Below, piece after piece: positions 1-9,451 of a stretch of 64,000 nt of DNA. Numbering within the stretch: position 1 is the first letter of the stretch; the number at the start of each line of letters is the position of its first letter. This DNA is from Methylomonas sp. AM2-LC (GTDB taxonomy: Bacteria > Pseudomonadota > Gammaproteobacteria > Methylococcales > Methylomonadaceae). The DNA is taken from positions 4,607,501 to 4,671,500 of the forward strand of contig NZ_CP157005.1 in assembly GCF_039904985.1 (NCBI RefSeq). Reading direction: 5' to 3'. A program made the position numbers and the translations under genes. The notes beneath the pieces were generated by a model. The model saw only the letters and a program-made list of their open reading frames with translations. It ran no database searches and was not told where the DNA came from.

Positions 1-1392
1 TCTAGAATAAGCGGTTCATTTGTAACCATTAACGGTCCCGCCGCAGGCTTGATTGTTGTTATTCTCGATTCCGTGCAGGACTTAGGACACGGAGATGCCA
101 TAGCCGGTTATCATTTAACACTGGCAGCTATTGTTATCGCGAGTATTTTTCAAATTTTGATGGGGATTAATAAAGCCGGTAAGCTTAGCGCTTTTTTTCC
201 CTCATCCGTAGTACATGGTATGCTGGCCGCCATTGGCATTATTATTATGGCCAAGCAAATTCATACTTTGTTGGGCGTAAAACCAGCAGCCAAAAGCCTG
301 CTAGGAATCATTGCTGAGGTACCTCATTCCTTATTCAATCTAGCGCCTGAAATTGCGTTGATTGGTGGCACAGGCTTGGTTTTACTGATTAGCTGGACTT
401 TTATCCAAAGCAAAAACCTAAAAATGATTCCAGCACCTTTATTGGTAGTACTGATTGGTTTGGGCTTAGGTCATATGCTGGCTACACAGGCAAAATTTCT
501 GGTCGCTGTGCCGGAAAACTTTACCGATGGCTTTTCTTTGCCTGATTTTTCTAAAATTGGCGAGTTTGAGTTTTGGAAACAAGTCATCACCATCTGGCTG
601 GTAGGTAGTCTGGAAAGCTTATTAAGTGCCTCCGCAGTTGATAAACTTGACCCATACAAACGCAACTCGAATTTGAATCGTGATTTAACAGCTGTCGGGG
701 TGGGTAATCTGCTATCCGGTTTAATCGGTGGCTTACCTATGATTGCTGAAATCGTGCGGAGCTCCGCCAACATTAACAATGGTGCTAAAACTGGCTGGGC
801 TAACTTTTTTCACGGTGCGTTTCTACTGATTTTTGTAGCATTATTTCCTGCGTTAATTAACCAAATTCCATTAACTTCATTGGCCGCATTACTGGTGTTC
901 ACCGGTTTTCGCCTTGCGTCACCTAAGGAATTTGCACATACTTGGCATATTGGTGTCGATAACTTTATCGTGTTTATTGCCACTATCATCGGCGTGCTTG
1001 CCACAGACTTGTTGATCGGTGTGGGTATAGGTATTATTGTCGAACTATTGATACACCTGAGCCGTGGACTTAAAATTAACAACATTTTCTCACTGGCTTA
1101 TCATATCGATCAAACTGATGCCGATACTTATCGTATTAAAGTAAGTGGTGCGGCAGTATTTTCAAACTACATTGCTATTAAAAGTTTGCTATCTGACTTT
1201 CCTGAGCACAAAACTATCTATTTTGATTTGACCGAGGCTGAATTAATCGATCACACCGTCATGGAGTTTATCGACCATTATGCTCATGAATATAATCTGG
1301 GTGGAGGTAAATGTGAAATTGTTGGGCTAGACAATCACGAGAGCTATTCTTCCCACCATCTTGCCGCGAGACGCAAAGTAAATAATATTTAA
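1..1392 (+). CDS. SulP-family inorganic anion transporter, 5' end cut by the window
   Basis: The reading frame is open from the first base, so the gene starts upstream of the window. The first residues visible include the segment VTINGPAAGLIVV, which matches the conserved early membrane region of SulP permeases. About ten hydrophobic segments follow. The last 100 or so residues form a cytoplasmic domain that resembles a STAS domain (positions about 1120-1390), the usual SulP C-terminus. The family exchanges or co-transports sulfate, bicarbonate or related anions; the substrate cannot be read from the sequence. An ATG is not needed at position 49, which is an internal TTG. The stop is followed by a strong hairpin at 1401-1427. 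Confidence 0.88.
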   Translation, partial: SRISGSFVTINGPAAGLIVVILDSVQDLGHGDAIAGYHLTLAAIVIASIFQILMGINKAGKLSAFFPSSVVHGMLAAIGIIIMAKQIHTLLGVKPAAKSLLGIIAEVPHSLFNLAPEIALIGGTGLVLLISWTFIQSKNLKMIPAPLLVVLIGLGLGHMLATQAKFLVAVPENFTDGFSLPDFSKIGEFEFWKQVITIWLVGSLESLLSASAVDKLDPYKRNSNLNRDLTAVGVGNLLSGLIGGLPMIAEIVRSSANINNGAKTGWANFFHGAFLLIFVALFPALINQIPLTSLAALLVFTGFRLASPKEFAHTWHIGVDNFIVFIATIIGVLATDLLIGVGIGIIVELLIHLSRGLKINNIFSLAYHIDQTDADTYRIKVSGAAVFSNYIAIKSLLSDFPEHKTIYFDLTEAELIDHTVMEFIDHYAHEYNLGGGKCEIVGLDNHESYSSHHLAARRKVNNI

Positions 1393-1400
1393 TTAACATA

Positions 1401-1427
1401 CCCCCTCTTATTTCTGGTAAGAGGGGG
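1401..1427 (+). terminator. Hairpin after the SulP gene
   Basis: A perfect 10-bp inverted repeat (CCCCCTCTTA and TAAGAGGGGG) with a 7-base loop lies 8 bases after the transporter stop codon. There is no T-tract on the plus strand, so this may be an mRNA end-stabilising hairpin or an imperfect terminator rather than a classical intrinsic terminator. Confidence 0.5.
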
Positions 1428-1579
1428 CACAAAATGATTTAAAAATCCAGGACTCTACACAGCGAACATCTGAGCTAAATGGCCTAATTTAATGTCACTA
1501 TAGAAACCTTAAGATTAAATATTTTTACCAAATTGAGGCGTTCTTCTACAGTCGAAAAAAAGAGGAATACGCCCTACTT

Positions 1580-4282
1580 TCATACCTCATCGACTTCATC
1601 AGCAGTTTGCTTTCTATCTGGCAAATAATTAGGAGCAACACTGATTAATATGGTTAAGAATGTTGCAATATAAGGCACTGACTGTACGGCTAAAACTGCC
1701 ACCCACAACTGACCACTCAAATTATCAAAATGTGGCTCGGCACGCATAGCGACTATGCCGGCAATTAATAAACTTAACAACAATAATTCTTGCCAGATTA
1801 TCAATAAACCCGCAACTAAAGGGCCTTGCTGTTCATATTTTGGTGTGCGCATGAATGGCTTTCCTGACGTGAATAAGCCTTGCAAAGTGCCACGCGCAAC
1901 AGTATGCGTTAAAGACAACCCCGCTAGAGCAGCACCCAAAGACTGGAACAATGAACAGGCAACTCGCGCTTTATATAACCATAAACCGCGTAACACCTTA
2001 AATCCAAACAAACCTATGGTAGGCAGTAGAAAAGCATTTACCGGTAATTCACTTTGCTCTGGATTTTGCAGCAACATGGCGGTTAATATCAAACTGGCCA
2101 TCGTAAAGATTAAAGCTAAGGCGTCTGAAAACCAGGGCAACCAGCCAGCCACAAAATAATAACGCTGCGCTGAAGTGAGCGAAGAGTTTTTATTCGGTAA
2201 AAAATGCCGCCAATGATGTTTTATAATCTGCATTGCACCATAAACCCAGCGAAAACGTTGCGTCATATAACCAGAAAAGGTATCCGGCATCAATCCACGA
2301 CCGAAAGATTCTTTGCAGTAAACCGAGTCATAGCCTGCTTCGTAAAGCCGCAAACCTAATTCACTATCTTCGCAGATACACCATTCGCTCCAGGCACCAA
2401 CTTTATCAAATGCTGATTTTCTAACCATGGTCATGGTGCCATGCTGAATGATTGCGTTGTATTCGTTACGCTGAACCATACCTATATTGAAAAATCCAGC
2501 ATATTCCCAATAGCAGATCTCTTTAAAAGTGCCAAGATGTAAATCTCGATAATCTTGCGGCGATTGCACAAAGCCAACGTTTTCCTGATCAAAAAACGGT
2601 ACCATTGACTTTAACCAATCGGGTGACAAAATATAATCACTATCGATCACAGCAATAATTTCTGCATCGCTGGCAGTATTGGTTAAAGCATAGTTAATAG
2701 CTCCCGCCTTGTAGCCCGGCCAATTATCCAGATGAAAAAAGCGAAACATAGGACCAAGACGATCACAATCCTGTTGTACTGGTTGCCAAACATTGGGGTC
2801 TTTAGTGTTGTTATCCATGACCAAAACTTCCAGATTTGGATAATCAACTTTTGCCAAAGCATTGAGAGTTCGACGCACCATTTCCGGTGGCTCATTATGT
2901 ATAGGCAAATGCACTGATACTTTAGGATATCTAAAATCGTCTGGCGGGGTTAATGGCTTAAAGCTACGCCGCCCCTTTTTATGCCATAACACTTCTGCAA
3001 TCTCTAGACTTTCTGTCAGTAACACCAGAATAGCCATCATCTGCATGATTAACAAAATTGCCCAGAATACCACTGAAAACGAGGTTTGATAACGTGCCGC
3101 AACAATGGAAGCCGACCAAAATAAGACCGATGCAGCCAAATTGACGACGATACCGAAAAAGAACTTACCCGCCAGCTTCAAACTTTTCCGCGTAAACAAG
3201 AAAGCTGCCATTAAAATAATACTTAATATGGCCGCTCCTGTAGCCCAATTCCGCCAGGTTGGGTTGGCCAACACATCGCCTTCCATTGGAAACTTTGGCT
3301 GTCTGTCAGCATTAAACAATCCCCAATAAGCACCGGAACTACCTTCAATATCAATTTTCCAAGGTTGATCAAACGCTTCCACCACGTAGTAAACCAGATT
3401 TTCTTCTGTGGCTCGATTAAGAAATTCGCGTAAAAATCTGGCCTGATTTTCTAAAGACGGTATTGCTTGTGCATAAGGCTTACCATCAGATGGCCAACCC
3501 ACCTCAGTCAGCACTATCTGTTTACCAGGAAAAGTTTGCTGTAATTCGTGATAACGCTCAAAAACATAATCAACCGCTTTGTCGACAGGAATACCTTCCC
3601 AATAAGGCAAAATATGCGCAGCAATATAGTCGGCTTCGTTACCCAATTGTGGATAGGTTAGCCAAATTTTCCAAGTTTCTGAGGTACTAACGGGTTTCCA
3701 TGTACGTTTTTTTACTTCGCGGATAGATTCAATAATTTGTTGAACCTGCGCCTCTCCTTTGGCATTAGCTTCGACTTCATTTGCTCCCGCCGCATTTCTG
3801 ACTCTTAAAATACTTTCATTACCTACTAAGGTTCTAACAATCGCTTTTGGATATTGATTGGCCAATGCAATCAGACTTTCTAATTCTTCGCGATTTTTCT
3901 CATGAATTCTTTTACGATTTTCTAATTCTTTTTCATCGGTAGTTTCTTCATTTTTCTCATAATCATTCCAAGCCCCCATGGCTAAATGTTCGCCATATTT
4001 TGCTGCCAATTCTGGCACTATTTCCATGCCTTCCAAGGAAGTATAGGTTCTGATCGAATGCGCTTTTCCCACTAAAAGCTGTACATCTTCGGCAATTTGT
4101 TCTTTAGTTGGATAAATGCCTTTTTGCGGATTAGAATCTCTACGCATAGGGTTAAATGTTAGCCCCATCATAGTTTTATTCCAAGATGGCAGTTGTAGGG
4201 GATTGTTCACATAGGACCAAACGCCCAAGTTAACAGCAACCAGAAACACAAGGGTAAGAAAAGTGGCTATTTTGGCTTTCAT
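1580..4282 (-). CDS. GH17-like domain fused to a family 2 glycosyltransferase (NdvB-like beta-glucan synthase)
   Basis: A 900-residue inner membrane protein. It has an N-terminal membrane anchor (residues about 5-27), then a periplasmic glycoside hydrolase 17-like domain (about 40-335) with the GH17 signature LTEVGWPSDG near residue 259. Two or more membrane segments follow (about 345-425), then a GT2 domain with a DSD metal-binding motif near residue 545, an EDSELG acceptor motif near 637 and QRFRW near 675. More membrane segments close the protein. This architecture matches the NdvB family that makes cyclic or linear beta-1,3/1,6-glucans, used in osmoadaptation and biofilm tolerance in other proteobacteria. 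The product here is inferred. The gene stands alone and is the last of its strand before the SulP gene. Confidence 0.85.
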   Translation of the reverse strand: MKAKIATFLTLVFLVAVNLGVWSYVNNPLQLPSWNKTMMGLTFNPMRRDSNPQKGIYPTKEQIAEDVQLLVGKAHSIRTYTSLEGMEIVPELAAKYGEHLAMGAWNDYEKNEETTDEKELENRKRIHEKNREELESLIALANQYPKAIVRTLVGNESILRVRNAAGANEVEANAKGEAQVQQIIESIREVKKRTWKPVSTSETWKIWLTYPQLGNEADYIAAHILPYWEGIPVDKAVDYVFERYHELQQTFPGKQIVLTEVGWPSDGKPYAQAIPSLENQARFLREFLNRATEENLVYYVVEAFDQPWKIDIEGSSGAYWGLFNADRQPKFPMEGDVLANPTWRNWATGAAILSIILMAAFLFTRKSLKLAGKFFFGIVVNLAASVLFWSASIVAARYQTSFSVVFWAILLIMQMMAILVLLTESLEIAEVLWHKKGRRSFKPLTPPDDFRYPKVSVHLPIHNEPPEMVRRTLNALAKVDYPNLEVLVMDNNTKDPNVWQPVQQDCDRLGPMFRFFHLDNWPGYKAGAINYALTNTASDAEIIAVIDSDYILSPDWLKSMVPFFDQENVGFVQSPQDYRDLHLGTFKEICYWEYAGFFNIGMVQRNEYNAIIQHGTMTMVRKSAFDKVGAWSEWCICEDSELGLRLYEAGYDSVYCKESFGRGLMPDTFSGYMTQRFRWVYGAMQIIKHHWRHFLPNKNSSLTSAQRYYFVAGWLPWFSDALALIFTMASLILTAMLLQNPEQSELPVNAFLLPTIGLFGFKVLRGLWLYKARVACSLFQSLGAALAGLSLTHTVARGTLQGLFTSGKPFMRTPKYEQQGPLVAGLLIIWQELLLLSLLIAGIVAMRAEPHFDNLSGQLWVAVLAVQSVPYIATFLTILISVAPNYLPDRKQTADEVDEV

Positions 4283-4435
4283 TGCGAGATAAATACTCCA
4301 ATCTTAATAATCGGATTTTTGAGGGTTACATGCACAGTCATTCTGTGCATAATGGAATTTTTTTAAAGGCGCATAAATTATGCCCCAAAACCTACAGTTA
4401 GCTTTCGAGGCCTTTCAATTACTCGTCAGTATCTA

Positions 4436-4512
4436 GAAAAGCCCTAAAGTCGGCCCACTAATCAAATCAAAACAGGCAAAGCCAAGATTAGCGCCAGCCG
4501 ACCTTAGGCTAA
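4436..4512 (-). terminator. Nested inverted repeats, likely terminator of the small winged-helix gene
   Basis: On the minus strand, downstream of the gene ending at 4531, an outer imperfect repeat (AGCCTAAGGTCGGC pairing with GCCGACTTTAGGGCT) encloses an inner CTAATC/GATTAG pair. The outer arm is followed by TTTTC. The long branched shape is more elaborate than a minimal intrinsic terminator. Confidence 0.45.
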
Positions 4513-4530
4513 AGACGCAAGGGAAAAGAG

Positions 4531-4728
4531 TTATTTTAGTGAAAGGGTTTCGACACGACCTTTCACTTCAATATGCAATTTACCTTCTTTCGCCAACCAA
4601 CCAATAGCACGCTGTACATCATTTTTGTTAAGTTCGGTTTCAACGGTTACTTTATTAACACTCGCTTCACCATGTTCGTTTAAAAAATGCCAGATTTTTC
4701 CAGCAGCATCACCAATAACATCTATCAT
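4531..4728 (-). CDS. Small winged helix-turn-helix protein (DUF2582-like)
   Basis: A 65-residue protein that starts MIDVIGDAAGKIWHFL and continues as a single compact winged-helix fold with a KNDVQRAIGWLAKEGK recognition-helix-like segment and a short C-terminal wing. This matches small stand-alone winged-helix proteins found widely in bacteria and archaea whose targets are not established. It has no extra domain for ligand sensing. It lies upstream of the glucan synthase-like gene on the same strand but is separated from it by about 250 bases and a terminator-like structure. Confidence 0.7.
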   Translation of the reverse strand: MIDVIGDAAGKIWHFLNEHGEASVNKVTVETELNKNDVQRAIGWLAKEGKLHIEVKGRVETLSLK

Positions 4729-4810
4729 TTCAACTCCTCACATTTAGGTAAAAAAATCGGATTTTCATGCTTAATTGGCTGGGTGCCAGATATTCATCAA
4801 TTACACGTAA

Positions 4811-5065
4811 TCAACGTCCATCAGGCAATACGATATTCAGCTCTAAGGTTTCCTGGTTACCGTCTTGTTCAAAATTAACCGTAATTGCATCCTGTTCAAC
4901 ATTAACATATTTACGTATGACTTCCAGTAATTCCTGTTGCAATTTCGGCAAATAGGATGGCTTATTACGGGATGATCGTTCATGGGCAACCAAAATTTGC
5001 AAACGCTCTTTAGCCAAAGAAGCGGTATTAGGTTTCGACGATCTAAAATAATCCAAGAGACTCAT
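4811..5065 (-). CDS. minE: Cell division topological specificity factor MinE
   Basis: An 84-residue MinE of normal length. The N-terminus [11 protein letters not shown] is the membrane-targeting helix, followed by the anti-MinCD segment (residues about 12-35, ending [13 protein letters not shown]) and the C-terminal dimerisation domain with [11 protein letters not shown] at the end. MinE drives MinD off the membrane and so produces pole-to-pole oscillation that keeps the division inhibitor away from mid-cell. It lies 3 bases downstream of minD and is the last gene of the minCDE operon. Confidence 0.95.
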   Translation of the reverse strand: MSLLDYFRSSKPNTASLAKERLQILVAHERSSRNKPSYLPKLQQELLEVIRKYVNVEQDAITVNFEQDGNQETLELNIVLPDGR

Positions 5066-5068
5066 TTG

Positions 5069-5878
5069 TTACCTCCCGAACAGCTTACTAAATAAACCCT
5101 TTTTTTCTTCATCAATAAAACGATGCGGTCTGTTTTCTCCCAAGTAGCGGGCCACAATATCTGTATACGCTTGACCAGCATCAGATTGTTCATCCAAAAT
5201 GACTGGTGTTCCTGAGTTAGAGGCATTCAGCACCGATTTTGATTCCGGTATAACACCTAACAAATGTAAAGATAGAATTTCCTGAACGTCTTCAACGCTC
5301 AACATTTCACCCAACTTAACCCGATCAGGAGCATAACGGGATAGTAATAGATATTCTTTAATGGGTTCCTCACCCTTTTCTGCCCGACGAGACTTGCTGG
5401 ATAAGATTCCCAACATTCGATCAGAATCTCGAACAGACGAAACTTCAGGATTAGTCACCACAAATGCATCATCAGCAAAATACATAGCAAGTGTAGCACC
5501 ACGTTCTATACCTGCAGGAGAATCGCAAACAATATATTTAAAATCTTTAGAAAGCTCCTCCAAAACTTTACCAACACCCTCAGTAGTTAAGGCATCTTTA
5601 TCGCGGGTCTGTGAGGCCGGAAGTATGAAAAGCTGATCACAACGCTTATCTTTGATCAGCGCCTGATTCAGGGTTGCTTCGTTATTAATAACATTCACTA
5701 AATCATAAACTACCCGACGCTCACATCCCATAATTAAATCAAGATTACGTAACCCAACATCAAAATCGATGACAGCGGTTTTATGTCCACGCTTAGCCAA
5801 ACCCATCGCGATTGCCGCGCTAGTCGTGGTTTTCCCCACTCCGCCTTTGCCTGATGTTACTACGATTATTCTGGCCAA
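5069..5878 (-). CDS. minD: Septum site-determining ATPase MinD
   Basis: A 269-residue ParA/MinD-type ATPase. The deviant Walker A motif KGGVGKTT lies at residues 10-17, with the switch aspartate in VIDFDVGLRNLD (about 37-48) and Walker B-like IVCDSPAGIE near residue 120. The C-terminal amphipathic helix KKGLFSKLFGR binds the membrane. MinD recruits MinC and MinE to the inner membrane in its ATP form. It sits between minC (22 bases upstream) and minE (3 bases downstream). Confidence 0.97.
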   Translation of the reverse strand: MARIIVVTSGKGGVGKTTTSAAIAMGLAKRGHKTAVIDFDVGLRNLDLIMGCERRVVYDLVNVINNEATLNQALIKDKRCDQLFILPASQTRDKDALTTEGVGKVLEELSKDFKYIVCDSPAGIERGATLAMYFADDAFVVTNPEVSSVRDSDRMLGILSSKSRRAEKGEEPIKEYLLLSRYAPDRVKLGEMLSVEDVQEILSLHLLGVIPESKSVLNASNSGTPVILDEQSDAGQAYTDIVARYLGENRPHRFIDEEKKGLFSKLFGR

Positions 5879-5900
5879 TGTTGTTTCTCCAAGAAAAAGC

Positions 5901-6641
5901 TTAAATGTCTTTGATAATCAGCTTTTGATTTTCTAAGCTGATTTGTACCGGTTTATGCGGCGCATAAGCGCTTAAATCATCGCGTAACTGGTAAGTTCCA
6001 GCAATTGAAATTAATTCTGCCTGTAAATCAGAACAAAATATCCGGCTGTTTTCGTCTCCAAGTACGCCAGCTAAAGCCCGTCCACGCAAAGAACCATAGA
6101 CATGAATATTGCCTTCAGCCATGATTTCTGCTCCAGCACTGACGGTTGCCGTAACAATCAGGTCGCCTTTGGCATAAACCCGCTGCCCAGAACGCACCGG
6201 ATGGGTAATTAATTTATTCTCTATTGACTGACTTTGTGCAGTCGAATTTTCAATACCGGGTGTCGATAAATTCTTTTCTATTTTTTTTTCGGTCTGTTCC
6301 GTTTTTTGCCCTACCAAATTATGTACTGGTAAATTCATCGCCAGAGCTTCGGTATTTTGTTGTTCACTTCCACCACGAATGCCTATAGGCATAAATCCAT
6401 GCTGCCGGACAATATCAATCACTTCGCTAAGGGTAATAGGAAGACTTTGAGCCGTCAACTTTTGAAAATCTATCAGTAATGGTGAGTTTTTAAAAAACTC
6501 AGGGGCTTGAGCAACTTTATTTTGTAATTGCTGATCAATAGTTACCAGATCATTATTAGCTAACAGCAGAACTGGCACTGTTAACGTAGAGCTTTTAAAT
6601 TCTAAAGCTAGCATTGGCAAAGATTCGGTACCGATTGACAT
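5901..6641 (-). CDS. minC: Septum site-determining protein MinC (FtsZ assembly inhibitor)
   Basis: A 246-residue protein with the two-domain MinC layout: an N-terminal FtsZ-inhibiting domain (about 10-110), a variable Gln/Glu/Ser-rich linker (about 120-155), and a C-terminal beta-helix domain that begins RSGQRVYAKGDLIV and contains the conserved GNIHVYGSLRGRALAG segment that binds MinD. It is the first gene of minCDE. About 120 bases separate it from rapZ, enough room for its own promoter. Confidence 0.95.
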   Translation of the reverse strand: MSIGTESLPMLALEFKSSTLTVPVLLLANNDLVTIDQQLQNKVAQAPEFFKNSPLLIDFQKLTAQSLPITLSEVIDIVRQHGFMPIGIRGGSEQQNTEALAMNLPVHNLVGQKTEQTEKKIEKNLSTPGIENSTAQSQSIENKLITHPVRSGQRVYAKGDLIVTATVSAGAEIMAEGNIHVYGSLRGRALAGVLGDENSRIFCSDLQAELISIAGTYQLRDDLSAYAPHKPVQISLENQKLIIKDI

Positions 6642-6763
6642 GGGTTTATAAAATCAGCTGTTTTCCAGAACAGATACTATCATTTTCCAAATAAAAAAAC
6701 ACTGGCGTTACTGCAATTGCAGCTTAACAGCTGATGAAATTTAAAAAATTAATCTACGCATGG

Positions 6764-7621
6764 TTAACGCAGCTCGCGATGCCGAACAATGACATTTGGT
6801 ATATTATCTTTAAAATATTGACTCAAGGCCTCAACCAAAAAAACTGAACGATGTTGCCCACCGGTACAGCCGATGGCGATTGTTAAATAACTACGATTAT
6901 CCGCTTCAAAACGTGGAGCCCAACGCGCAATAAAACTGCAAACATCTTGCAAAAACTCGTTAACGATAGTCTCATTGTTTAAAAACTCTACCACCTGAGG
7001 GTCTTTTCCATTCAGACCTCTTAATTCCGAAGCCCAAAACGGATTGGGTAAACAACGTGCATCAAACACAAAGTCTGCATCGAGAGGGATACCATATTTG
7101 AATCCAAATGATTGGAATAAAATAGACAATGAAGCCCTATCTCGCTCACCTAAACTACATTTTAACAATTCCCGCAATTGATGGTAATGTGTAAAACTGG
7201 TATCAATAACAATATCTGCACGTTCAGCAACAGGTCTTAATAACTCTCGTTCAAACTCCAGAGCTTCTCTAAGCGGCAGACTTTCTGTGCTCAACGGGTG
7301 TCGGCGACGAGTTTCGCTATAGCGCTTAAGAATAATACTTTCCTCAGCCTCCATATAGATAACTTCACATTCTATGCCTTTACCTCGTATAAATTCCAAA
7401 CATCTTGGAAATTCTGCCAACTTTTTGGTACGGTTTCTGGCGTCAATTCCGATTGCAGTTTTGTGATAGGTTTCAGAATCTTCCAATACGATATGATTAA
7501 TGAAATCTTCCAACAATGCCACCGGCAAATTGTCAATGCAGTAATAACCACAATCCTCCAAAGTATCAATAGCAATACTTTTACCAGAACCGGACAAACC
7601 ACTGACGATAACCAATTTCAT
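6764..7621 (-). CDS. rapZ: RNase adapter / nucleotide-binding protein RapZ
   Basis: A 285-residue P-loop protein starting MKLVIVSGLSGSGKSIA, with Walker A GLSGSGKS at 8-15. The C-terminal half has the conserved IAIGCTGGQHRSVFLVE segment near residue 248, typical of RapZ (YvcJ) proteins. In Escherichia coli RapZ guides RNase E to the sRNA GlmZ and so tunes glucosamine-6-phosphate synthase; whether that circuit exists here is unknown. It follows hpf by about 50 bases, but the ptsN gene usually found between them is missing. Confidence 0.95.
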   Translation of the reverse strand: MKLVIVSGLSGSGKSIAIDTLEDCGYYCIDNLPVALLEDFINHIVLEDSETYHKTAIGIDARNRTKKLAEFPRCLEFIRGKGIECEVIYMEAEESIILKRYSETRRRHPLSTESLPLREALEFERELLRPVAERADIVIDTSFTHYHQLRELLKCSLGERDRASLSILFQSFGFKYGIPLDADFVFDARCLPNPFWASELRGLNGKDPQVVEFLNNETIVNEFLQDVCSFIARWAPRFEADNRSYLTIAIGCTGGQHRSVFLVEALSQYFKDNIPNVIVRHRELR

Positions 7622-7673
7622 AACTGATAGGATGCAGGAAGAATTGTATCAACCTGCATCACTTAACTCCTAA

Positions 7674-7964
7674 TTAACGATGATTTTGGTTTTTTTCTTT
7701 AAATTTGACAACTTGTCTGTCAAGTTTATCGACCATATTATCAATCGCAACGTACATATCTTCCTGAACATCATCAGCAAACAATTTTGCACCACTGATT
7801 TGCACTGTGGCTTCAGCTTTCTGTTCCAGCTTCTCAACGGTCAAAATGACATGCACATCGACTACATTATCGAAATGGCGTTTTAATTTGGTAAATTTGT
7901 CTTCGACATGTGCTTTTAATGAATCGGTCACATCTACATGATGTCCTGTGATACTAACTTGCAT
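7674..7964 (-). CDS. hpf: Ribosome hibernation-promoting factor, short form
   Basis: A 96-residue protein with the beta-alpha-beta-beta-beta-alpha layout of short HPF/YfiA: it starts MQVSITGHHVDVTDSLKAHV and holds the basic VEDKFTKLKRHFD helix and a DDVQEDMYVAIDNMVDKLD helix. It lacks the C-terminal dimerisation domain of long HPF, so it belongs with E. coli-type short HPF. It occupies its conserved position directly after rpoN (38 bases), reading in the same direction. Confidence 0.93.
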   Translation of the reverse strand: MQVSITGHHVDVTDSLKAHVEDKFTKLKRHFDNVVDVHVILTVEKLEQKAEATVQISGAKLFADDVQEDMYVAIDNMVDKLDRQVVKFKEKNQNHR

Positions 7965-8002
7965 GGAATACTCCTGTTTAAAAATTCTGCTTCCAGATTG
8001 GA

Positions 8003-9439
8003 TTAAATATGCCTTTTCCGTTGGCTAGTAGAAGGAATCGACATTGCCTCGCGGTATTTTGCAATGGTGCGGCGAGCAACATTGATGCCTTTCTCATTCA
8101 ATAAGTCGGATATTTTACTATCGCTTAAAGGTTTGGCCGGATTCTCACTGCCGACCAACTCTTTTATAAGTGCTCTAATAGCCGTTGCAGAACACTCACC
8201 TCCTCCATCAGTACTGACATGACTGGAGAAAAAATACTTAAATTCGATCACTCCACGCGGAGTATGCATATATTTTTGCGTGGTAACCCGGGAGATGGTT
8301 GATTCGTGCAGCTCCAACTCCTCAGCAATATCTCTTAACACCATGGGGCGCATAGCTATGGCTCCATGTTCGAAGAATTCACCTTGTTTTTCAACAATAC
8401 TCTTTGCCACTCTAAGCAAGGTATCATTACGACTATGCAAACTTTTGATAAACCATCGAGCTTCCTGTAAATGATTTTTCATGCTGACATTATCTTGACT
8501 ACTATCGGCCCGTTTTATCATTCCAAAATAAAAAGGATTTACACGTAATTTAGGTGCGATATCAGGATTTAAACTCACCACCCATTGATCTTTAATCTTA
8601 CTAACAAACACATCAGGTACCACGTATTCAACATCGTCCTGCTGCAATCTTGCACCGGGCTTAGGGTCCAAGGTTCGAATTAAGGCCAATACACCTTTAA
8701 GTTGCTCCTCGGTTAAACCAACACGTTTCAACAATCGAATCTGATCGCAGCTTGCAAGCAAATCCAGATGTCGACGTACAAAATCGATGGCTTCAGCCTT
8801 AAATAAAGTGCTGTCGGGTAATTGTTGCAACTGCAAGCGTAAACAATCCGCCAAATCAAGTGCAGCCACGCCAACGGGGTCGAAATTCTGAATCATATGT
8901 AAAACGGCTTGCACTTCATCCATTTCGACATCTTCAATCTGCTCCAGCAAACCTTGTAATATGTCTGCTAAATCACTTGTTACATAGCCATCATCATTAA
9001 CCGCATCAATAATAGCAACAGCTATTGCATAATCACGCTCAGACATAGGTAGCATTTCCATCTGCCAACGCAGATGATCACGCACAGTTTCGGCGTTTCC
9101 ACGAAAAGTTTCAAATTCGCCGCTGTCGCCGGCATCATCGCTAACGGGTAAAGAGCTTTCATACACATCGTCCCAGCTCACATCAACCGGCAATTCATCT
9201 GGCATATCCGTAAGTGAACCTTCACTGGTCTGCTGATCGCTATTATCGATTTTTTTCTCGCGAAAATCGAGATTTTGCGTTTCATCCTCGTCTAACTCCA
9301 GCATTATATTTGACTCAAGAGCCTGCTGAATTTCCTGTTGTAGATCCAAAGTAGACATTTGCAACAACTTAATAGCTTGTTGCAACTGTGGTGTCATGGT
9401 CAGACTTTGACCGATTCGTAATTGCAGGGATTGTTTCAT
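8003..9439 (-). CDS. rpoN: RNA polymerase sigma-54 factor
   Basis: A 478-residue sigma-54. Region I (MKQSLQLRIGQSLTMTPQLQ) is the Gln/Leu-rich activator-interacting segment. The acidic region II spans about 50-115, then the core-binding domain, and the C-terminal RpoN box is present as ARRTIAKYREAM just before the end. Sigma-54 needs AAA+ activators; two of these, NtrC and NifA, and several matching -24/-12 promoters lie elsewhere in this window. The gene is 12 bases downstream of lptB in the conserved lpt-rpoN-hpf-rapZ order. Confidence 0.97.
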   Translation of the reverse strand: MKQSLQLRIGQSLTMTPQLQQAIKLLQMSTLDLQQEIQQALESNIMLELDEDETQNLDFREKKIDNSDQQTSEGSLTDMPDELPVDVSWDDVYESSLPVSDDAGDSGEFETFRGNAETVRDHLRWQMEMLPMSERDYAIAVAIIDAVNDDGYVTSDLADILQGLLEQIEDVEMDEVQAVLHMIQNFDPVGVAALDLADCLRLQLQQLPDSTLFKAEAIDFVRRHLDLLASCDQIRLLKRVGLTEEQLKGVLALIRTLDPKPGARLQQDDVEYVVPDVFVSKIKDQWVVSLNPDIAPKLRVNPFYFGMIKRADSSQDNVSMKNHLQEARWFIKSLHSRNDTLLRVAKSIVEKQGEFFEHGAIAMRPMVLRDIAEELELHESTISRVTTQKYMHTPRGVIEFKYFFSSHVSTDGGGECSATAIRALIKELVGSENPAKPLSDSKISDLLNEKGINVARRTIAKYREAMSIPSTSQRKRHI

Positions 9440-9451
9440 TATGGCTTTAAC

